64,000 nucleotides of DNA from Deltaproteobacteria bacterium (GTDB taxonomy: Bacteria > Desulfobacterota > Desulfobacteria > Desulfobacterales > B30-G6): NCBI GenBank assembly GCA_022340465.1, contig JAJDNW010000022.1:1-64000 (forward strand), read 5' to 3'. The first letter of the stretch is position 1; every line of letters starts with the position of its first letter. Below, piece by piece: positions 58,909-64,000 of the stretch. The notes under the pieces are model-generated. The model had not been told where the DNA came from. It saw only the letters and a list, made by a program, of their open reading frames with translations, and did no database searches. The position numbers and the translations under genes were made by a program.

Positions 58909-60297
58909 ATGCCCAAGTTCCGCAGGGCCTACAAATCGAACAAGGAGATCGGCTGGTTTCCGGGCAACGGAACCTTCGACCGGGGCGTGCATCCTCCCGA
59001 ACGCAAAACGTTCTCCGGTGACGCCGCCATAGAGATCGTACCCACCCCGGAAAAAGTGGTTTTACCCCTGCTGCAGCACATTGGGGGCCCCTGCACCCCC
59101 GTGGTCAAGCCCAAGCAGGAGGTCCTTTTCGGTGACAGGGTCGGCAAGGGGGAGGCTTTTGTTTCGGCTTCTCTGCATGCGCCGTTGAACGGGATCGTCC
59201 AGAAAATGGAGGTGGCCACCCTGGCCAACGGGAGGCACGTGCAGGCCATTGCCATTCGAAGCCACGGAGAGCAGACTTCCGGCCAGGACCTGTGGGACCA
59301 GATGTACGGAGGCAAGTGGCCCCAGAAAACATACCAGGCCATGGATCCGGAAAAAATCAGTGCGGCCATTCACGACGCGGGTATTGTCGGACTCGGCGGT
59401 GCGGCTTTTCCCACGCATGTTAAAATCTCTCCGAATGAAAAAAAACCCATCCACACGCTGATCGTCAACGGGTGCGAGTGCGAACCGTATCTGACCACGG
59501 ATTACCGGTTGATGGTGGAAGCGCCGGAAGCGATCGTGGCCGGGGCCATGCTTGCACTGCGTGCGGTGGGTGCCAAGAAAGCCTACATCGGCGTCGAGGA
59601 CAACAAGGTGGAGGCCATTGCATCCCTGCGACGGACAGCCGCCGGTGCAGGGATCAATATTGCCATCTTGAAAACGAAATATCCACAGGGCAGCGAAAAG
59701 CACCTGATCAAGGCGGTCCTGAACCGCGAAGTCCCTCTGGGCGGCCTTCCCTCGGATATAGGGGTCGCCATGACCAATGTCGCCACGGTCACATCCATTG
59801 CCCGGGCGGTCATGCGGCGTATACCGCTGACGCATCGGGTTGTCAGTGTCACCGGCGGCGGCATTGCCCAGCCAAAAAACCTGCTGGTTCCCATCGGCAT
59901 ATCCATGGGGGCTTTGATCGAATTCTGCGGCGGCCTGCGTAAAACAGCCGCCAGGATGGTGGCCGGAGGCCCCATGATGGGCTTCTCCTTCAGCAACCTG
60001 AATATGCCCGTCACCAAAGGCACGAGCGGCATCACGGTGCTGACCCACGCCGAAATCCGCCGGGTGGATCAAACGGTTTGCATCCGGTGCGGCCGGTGTG
60101 TGGATGTGTGTCCCATGAATCTGGTGCCCACCAAGCTGGCCATGGCTTCCCGCCTGCAGGAACTGAACGTGGCACGGACCTATAATATTATGGCATGCTT
60201 CGAGTGCGGTTCCTGTGCCCATATTTGTCCTGCAGGCCTGCCGTTGGTGCAGCTTATCCGCACCGGTAAAGCCATGTTGGCGAAAGAGGCAGCGTAG
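58909..60297 (+). CDS. rnfC: Rnf complex subunit C
   Basis: 462 residues from ATG 58909 with AGGAG at 58896-58900. 'GLGGAAFPTHVKISP', 'LIVNGCECEPYLTTDYRLM', then two C-terminal [4Fe-4S] motifs 'CIRCGRCVDVCPMNLVP' and 'CFECGSCAHICPAGLPLVQ'. Lacks the long C-terminal repeats of E. coli RsxC. NADH/NAD binding site of the Rnf ion pump. First gene of the rnf operon; separated from ccsA by 168 bp that includes TTAATCTCAG/CTGAGGTTAA, a possible terminator or leader hairpin. Confidence 0.95.
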   Translation: MPKFRRAYKSNKEIGWFPGNGTFDRGVHPPERKTFSGDAAIEIVPTPEKVVLPLLQHIGGPCTPVVKPKQEVLFGDRVGKGEAFVSASLHAPLNGIVQKMEVATLANGRHVQAIAIRSHGEQTSGQDLWDQMYGGKWPQKTYQAMDPEKISAAIHDAGIVGLGGAAFPTHVKISPNEKKPIHTLIVNGCECEPYLTTDYRLMVEAPEAIVAGAMLALRAVGAKKAYIGVEDNKVEAIASLRRTAAGAGINIAILKTKYPQGSEKHLIKAVLNREVPLGGLPSDIGVAMTNVATVTSIARAVMRRIPLTHRVVSVTGGGIAQPKNLLVPIGISMGALIEFCGGLRKTAARMVAGGPMMGFSFSNLNMPVTKGTSGITVLTHAEIRRVDQTVCIRCGRCVDVCPMNLVPTKLAMASRLQELNVARTYNIMACFECGSCAHICPAGLPLVQLIRTGKAMLAKEAA

Positions 60298-60301
60298 CGC
60301 C

Positions 60302-61273
60302 ATGATCGATAAGACAGACACCGCTTCGCCGGAAATTCACGTGGCGCCGTCGCCCCACGTGTCGAACATGGGCATGACGACCCGGGGGATGATGCGCGAT
60401 GTGTTGATCGCCCTCGTTCCCGTAACCGCAGCGGCATTTCTTTTCTTCGGGTGGCTGGCAGCCAAGCAGCTGATAATCTGCCTTGCGGCGTGTCTTGCGG
60501 CCGAAGCCGTTTTTACCCACATGCGGGGAAAACAGTTGTCCTTGACGGACCTGTCCGCCATCGTCACCGGTTGCATTCTGGGGCTTTCCCTGCCGGCAAC
60601 GGCACCCTGGTACGTGGGCTGCATCGGCTCCATCGTGGCTATCGGCATCGGCAAGATCGTGTTCGGCGGGTTGGGCATGAACATTTTCAACCCGGCCATG
60701 GTAGGAAGGGCGTTTGTGATGATCGCCTTTGCCGGCAGCATGGCGGCTTCCGGATATATTCTTCCCGGTGAAAGCGTGGATGTTATTTCTCAGGCAACGC
60801 CTCTGACGGCTTTCAAGCAGTCCGGTATGGTGATGCCGCTGGCGTCACTGGTTCTGGGTAGCGTCAACGGCTCTCTCGGTGAAACCAGCGTGGTGGCGTG
60901 TCTTTTGGGCGGCATCTATCTTTGTTGGCGCCGTGCGGCGGCCTGGGAAATACCGGCCGGCATTTTGACGAGCGTGTTGGTTCTCGCCGGGATAGTGAAC
61001 CTGGTCAACCTGACGTCCGACTGGACGGTCCTGCATCAGATGGCCAGCGGGTCCCTGCTGTTCGGCGCTTTTTTCATTGCGACCGATCCGGTCACGAGCC
61101 CGCTTACCGCGAGGGGCCGGTGGATTTACGGAGTCGGCATCGGCGCGGTGATCATGCTGCTGCGTCTGTTTTCCGGTTATCCCGAAGGTGTCATGTTTGC
61201 GGTACTGCTGATGAACGCGCTTACGCCCCTGATCAACCGGTGGAACATACCACGGCCCTTCGGAGGTGCATAA
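60302..61273 (+). CDS. rnfD: Rnf complex subunit D
   Basis: 323 residues from ATG 60302. Membrane flavoprotein; the FMN site appears as 'ISQATPL' (SQAT in place of SGAT). 'GMNIFNPAMVGRAFVMIAFAGSMAASGYILP' and 'FFIATDPVTSPLTARGRWIYG' are conserved with NqrB. Starts 4 bases after rnfC. Confidence 0.94.
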   Translation: MIDKTDTASPEIHVAPSPHVSNMGMTTRGMMRDVLIALVPVTAAAFLFFGWLAAKQLIICLAACLAAEAVFTHMRGKQLSLTDLSAIVTGCILGLSLPATAPWYVGCIGSIVAIGIGKIVFGGLGMNIFNPAMVGRAFVMIAFAGSMAASGYILPGESVDVISQATPLTAFKQSGMVMPLASLVLGSVNGSLGETSVVACLLGGIYLCWRRAAAWEIPAGILTSVLVLAGIVNLVNLTSDWTVLHQMASGSLLFGAFFIATDPVTSPLTARGRWIYGVGIGAVIMLLRLFSGYPEGVMFAVLLMNALTPLINRWNIPRPFGGA

Positions 61274-61957
61274 GTGACGCAGGCGCAGACATCGGAAAAC
61301 GGTAAAATGCCGGCCCCGAGGAAAGGCGGACATCTTTTCCAGGCCTGGCTGGTGTTGCTGCTTGCGGTTATTTTCGGTGCATGTTTATCAGCCGTGCATG
61401 TCAGCCTGAGCGGCAGGATTTCCGATAACAAGCTGAACGAAAGCCTGGAAAAGATTCCCGAACTGATCTGGGGCGGTATGGAGCAAGGCGCCCCTCCTGA
61501 CCAAGCGTCGATAGATATCGCCCCGGGGAGGATAGCGGTAACCAGTGGCCAACGCACGACCTACTATCCTGTTTTCCGGGTGAATGCAGAAGGGGCACTG
61601 GCAGGATGGGTGCTCAAGGCCGCCGGGCAGGGGTATGCCGGGAAAGTCGAGCTTCTCCTGGGGCTGAATCCGGCCGGAGACAAGATTACCGGGCTGTTCG
61701 TACTGGGGCAGTCGGAAACGCCGGGACTGGGCAACAAGATAAGCTCCCCCGAATGGCTGGCCCAGTTTGCAGGGCAGCGGACGGCCGCTCCCCTGAAAGT
61801 GGTAAAGGGCGGCGAGCCCGCGCCGGGGGTTATCGATGCCATAACCGGGGCCACGATCTCATCGCGAAGCGTGACCGGCATCGTCAACCGGGCCATCGGG
61901 GAAACGCGGGGCCTCCTCACCCCCGAACAGATGAAGCTCACTGAAAGGTCGCAATGA
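61274..61957 (+). CDS. rnfG: Rnf complex subunit G
   Basis: 227 residues from a GTG immediately after the rnfD stop. N-terminal membrane helix (AWLVLLLAVIFGACLSAVHVSLSG), FMN-binding domain with 'SETPGLGNKI' and covalent flavin site 'ITGATISSRSV'. Overlaps rnfE by 4 bp. Confidence 0.94.
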   Translation: MTQAQTSENGKMPAPRKGGHLFQAWLVLLLAVIFGACLSAVHVSLSGRISDNKLNESLEKIPELIWGGMEQGAPPDQASIDIAPGRIAVTSGQRTTYYPVFRVNAEGALAGWVLKAAGQGYAGKVELLLGLNPAGDKITGLFVLGQSETPGLGNKISSPEWLAQFAGQRTAAPLKVVKGGEPAPGVIDAITGATISSRSVTGIVNRAIGETRGLLTPEQMKLTERSQ

Positions 61958-62580
61958 TGGCAAACCTTCCAACCCCAATGGAGCGGTTCGTGCAGGGCAT
62001 ACTGCCCGAAAACCCGGTATATCGTCAGTTTCTGGGGCTCTGCCCCACACTGGCGGTGACCAACGGGCTGAAGCAGGCCATGACCATGGCCCTGGCGGTG
62101 GGCGTCGTCCTGCTGTGCGCCAACACCATCGTCAGCCTGATTCGCAACCTGTTGAAGCCGCACCTGCGCATCGTCGTTTTTACCCTGACCATCGCTACCT
62201 TTGTCACCGTCGTGGACCGGGTGCTGGCAGCCTACATGTACCAGATGAGCAAGACACTGGGTCCCTACATCCCGCTGATCATCGTAAACTGTATCATCAT
62301 CTGCCGCTGTGAAGTGTGTGCTTCGCGGCAGTCAGTGGGCACCGCCGCGGCGGACGCCATCGGGCAATCCATCGGATTCGGGCTTGCCCTTGCCAGCATC
62401 GCCACGGTGCGGGAAATCCTGGGGACCGGCACGCTGGCCGGTTTTCAGGTGATGCCGGACAGCTGGCCGGCCTGGGTGGTGATGGTGCTGCCGCCCGGGG
62501 CTTTTATGACCTTCGGCCTGCTGGTGGCCCTGGTCAACTGGATCGACAGCATCCGTCGTAAAAGCGAGAGGAGGGGATAG
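61954..62580 (+). CDS. rnfE: Rnf complex subunit E
   Basis: 208 residues; ATG 61954 overlaps the rnfG stop (or the next ATG, 61957). Six helices, 'FLGLCPTLAVTNG' and 'LIIVNCIIICRCE' hold the intramembrane Fe-S cysteines. Longer linkers at C-terminus ('KSERRG'). Confidence 0.94.
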   Translation: MMANLPTPMERFVQGILPENPVYRQFLGLCPTLAVTNGLKQAMTMALAVGVVLLCANTIVSLIRNLLKPHLRIVVFTLTIATFVTVVDRVLAAYMYQMSKTLGPYIPLIIVNCIIICRCEVCASRQSVGTAAADAIGQSIGFGLALASIATVREILGTGTLAGFQVMPDSWPAWVVMVLPPGAFMTFGLLVALVNWIDSIRRKSERRG

Positions 62581-62583
62581 GCC

Positions 62584-63288
62584 ATGGATTATTTGTTCGA
62601 CATCCTGCTGATTTCCCTGAGCGCGGCGTTGATAAACAATTTCGTACTCTACTATTTTGTGGGTATCTGCCCTTTTATCGGCGTGTCCAGGCAGGTGGGC
62701 ATGGCCGTGGGCATGGGAAGTGCGGTCACCTTTGTCATGACGGTGGCGGTATTCCTGAGCTGGTCGATCACCACGCTCATTCTGGTGCCGGGAGCACCCC
62801 TCTCCAGCTGGGTGGCGGGATTTTTCCTGCCGGCAGAGCAGGCAGCCGCTATCGATATGACCATTCTGACCTACATTGTTTATATATTTTCCATTGCCTC
62901 CTCGGTGCAGTTCGTGGAGATGTATGTGCGCAAGTTCTATCCGTCGCTGTACAAGACCTTCGGTGTGTTCCTGCCGCTGATTACCACCAACTGCGCCATT
63001 TTGTTCGCCTGCCTGACCGTGATGAGCAACATCGTCGGCGTTGAGAATCCGGAGGAGGCCTGGGATTTGGGGCGCGCGCTGGCCCTGGGATTTTTCGGCG
63101 GAGTCGGGTTCACCATTGCCATCGTAATCATGGCGGGAATACGCGAGGAACTCGATATGTGCGATGTCCCCAAGGTTTTCCGGGGAACGGCCATTACCCT
63201 CATCGTGGGGGGAATACTGGCCATGGCCTTCATGGGGTTCACCGGGGTCGACAGCGGCATCCGGGTGGCGGTGACCGGTGCCCCGTGA
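62584..63288 (+). CDS. rnfA: Rnf complex subunit A with an extra loop
   Basis: 234 residues against about 190 for most RnfA. '[34 protein letters not shown]' and '[16 protein letters not shown]' keep both Cys of the cluster. The added length is a loop after the third helix ('[25 protein letters not shown]'), similar to the loop in NqrE, a longer '[10 protein letters not shown]' region and a C-terminal tail. The loop would lie on one membrane face and may contact another subunit. Confidence 0.93.
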   Translation: MDYLFDILLISLSAALINNFVLYYFVGICPFIGVSRQVGMAVGMGSAVTFVMTVAVFLSWSITTLILVPGAPLSSWVAGFFLPAEQAAAIDMTILTYIVYIFSIASSVQFVEMYVRKFYPSLYKTFGVFLPLITTNCAILFACLTVMSNIVGVENPEEAWDLGRALALGFFGGVGFTIAIVIMAGIREELDMCDVPKVFRGTAITLIVGGILAMAFMGFTGVDSGIRVAVTGAP

Positions 63289-63457
63289 TCGGGTTCGCAG
63301 GTGGTCAGAAGGCGAGTCGGTAAGCGTGTCTACGGCCGCTGAGTTGACTCCCAACCTCATGGACGACTGACCACACACAGGATTTACACTGAATAATGAA
63401 AAGCATGCAAGTCGGACTGAACGAAGATAGCGGGAACCACTCGCATGGGGTGGCACG

Positions 63458-64000
63458 ATGACCTGGGTGACCATTGGATTGTCGGCCGGGACCCTTTTCG
63501 GCATGGCCATCGTGCTGACGAGCATCCTGGGATGGGCCAACAAAAAATTTTATGTCGATGTCGACGAGAGGGTGTTGGCCGTTCTCGACGCGCTTCCCGG
63601 GGCCAACTGCGGCGGGTGCGGTTACGTGGGGTGCGGAGAATATGCCGAGGCCGTCGTGCTGGAAAAAGAGGCGGTGAATCTGTGCACCGTGGGGGGACAG
63701 AACTGTGCCGTGGCGGTGGCCGGCATCATGGGCGTGGAGGTGGGCACCATGCTGCCTTTTCGCCCCATTATTCACTGCGGGGCCCACTATGACGACCGCC
63801 TGGGACGCAGCGCGTACCGCGGCGAGGAACGATGTACGGCCGCCAATCTGGTGACGGATGTCCAGGGATGCATTTACGGATGCCTCGGGTTCGGTGACTG
63901 CGCCCGGGCGTGCAATTTCGATGCGCTGCACGTTGTCGACGGACTGGCCACGGTGGATTATGAGAAATGTGTGGGCTGCGGCGCCTGCGCCAAGACCTGT
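63458..64000 (+). CDS. rnfB: Rnf complex subunit B, cut by window end
   Basis: At least 181 residues from ATG 63458. N-terminal membrane helix (VTIGLSAGTLFGMAIVLTSILGW), then the RnfB Fe-S domain 'LPGANCGGCGYVGCGEYAEAVV' with Cys in 'NLCTVGGQNC', then 'CIYGCLGFGDCARACNFDALHVV' and the start of a ferredoxin motif 'CVGCGACAKTC' at the edge. 169 bp after rnfA; more ferredoxin motifs are expected beyond. Confidence 0.93.
   Translation, partial: MTWVTIGLSAGTLFGMAIVLTSILGWANKKFYVDVDERVLAVLDALPGANCGGCGYVGCGEYAEAVVLEKEAVNLCTVGGQNCAVAVAGIMGVEVGTMLPFRPIIHCGAHYDDRLGRSAYRGEERCTAANLVTDVQGCIYGCLGFGDCARACNFDALHVVDGLATVDYEKCVGCGACAKTC

Noticed and set aside
1-64000. CRISPR arrays, rRNA genes, prophage or complete insertion sequences
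   Set aside because: I looked for regularly spaced direct repeats, rRNA-like tracts, integrases and transposases and found none in the window.

Overview
The window looks like chromosomal DNA of a strictly anaerobic, respiratory or syntrophic member of the Desulfobacterota (Desulfobacteraceae/Desulfosarcinaceae-like). This is inferred from gene content: a DVU0772-family protein, an HcpR-type regulator with hybrid cluster protein, a monofunctional Ni-CODH, a ferredoxin:thioredoxin reductase catalytic subunit, many [4Fe-4S] proteins, a UGA-encoded selenoprotein, and both Nqr and Rnf sodium/ion pumps. No dsr/apr genes are present, so sulfate reduction itself cannot be shown from this window.

Layout. 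1-10 kb: a partial secreted protein, a DUF498 protein, hisS, aspS, an AEC permease, a methyltransferase with an operator-like promoter, tRNA-Asn, a periplasmic/secreted selenocysteine MsrA, a DUF481 outer-membrane protein and a DUF3786 protein. 10-24 kb: an MBL-fold hydrolase, a four-gene beta-oxidation set on the minus strand (thiolase, acyl-CoA dehydrogenase, 3-hydroxyacyl-CoA dehydrogenase, enoyl-CoA hydratase) and, facing away from it, a MerR regulator leading an unusual operon (molybdopterin oxidoreductase, DmsB-like ferredoxin, MaoC hydratase, acyl-CoA synthetase, a small CGGC protein, PaaI thioesterase). 24-37 kb: an N-acyl-D-amino-acid deacylase with Lrp and LysE, DMT transporter, TIGR01777 protein, a sigma-54-type promoter ahead of a DVU0772 protein and rubrerythrin, a thioredoxin-reductase fusion, citrate synthase, a Fur-family regulator. 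37-48 kb: nqrABCDEF, FTR-beta with a glutaredoxin, cooS, a sigma-54 activator, sfsA. 48-56 kb: Fe-S proteins, HD protein, hcp and divergent hcpR, an HMA protein and a small sulfite-reductase-like protein. 56-64 kb: ResB and CcsA cytochrome c maturation, then rnfCDGEAB (rnfB cut by the window end).

How it fits together. Acyl-CoA oxidation would deliver reduced carriers; CODH and ferredoxin pools feed Rnf; Nqr handles NADH/quinone exchange; citrate synthase links acetyl-CoA to the TCA cycle. The hcp/hcpR/Fe-S block is a nitrosative-stress module with a perfect HcpR-type palindrome between the divergent genes.

Main observations: (1) msrA is interrupted by an in-frame UGA exactly at the catalytic Cys of the GCFWG motif, followed by a bacterial SECIS-like hairpin; (2) NqrA keeps two complete RnfC-like [4Fe-4S] motifs that classical NqrA has lost; (3) two copies of a 71-bp perfect palindrome; (4) six minus-strand genes end in a hairpin that begins with their own TAA stop codon, five of them after a terminal Lys codon; (5) a molybdoenzyme with rearranged Fe-S ligands sits in an acyl-CoA operon. 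Functional assignments rest on recognised motifs, without database searches.
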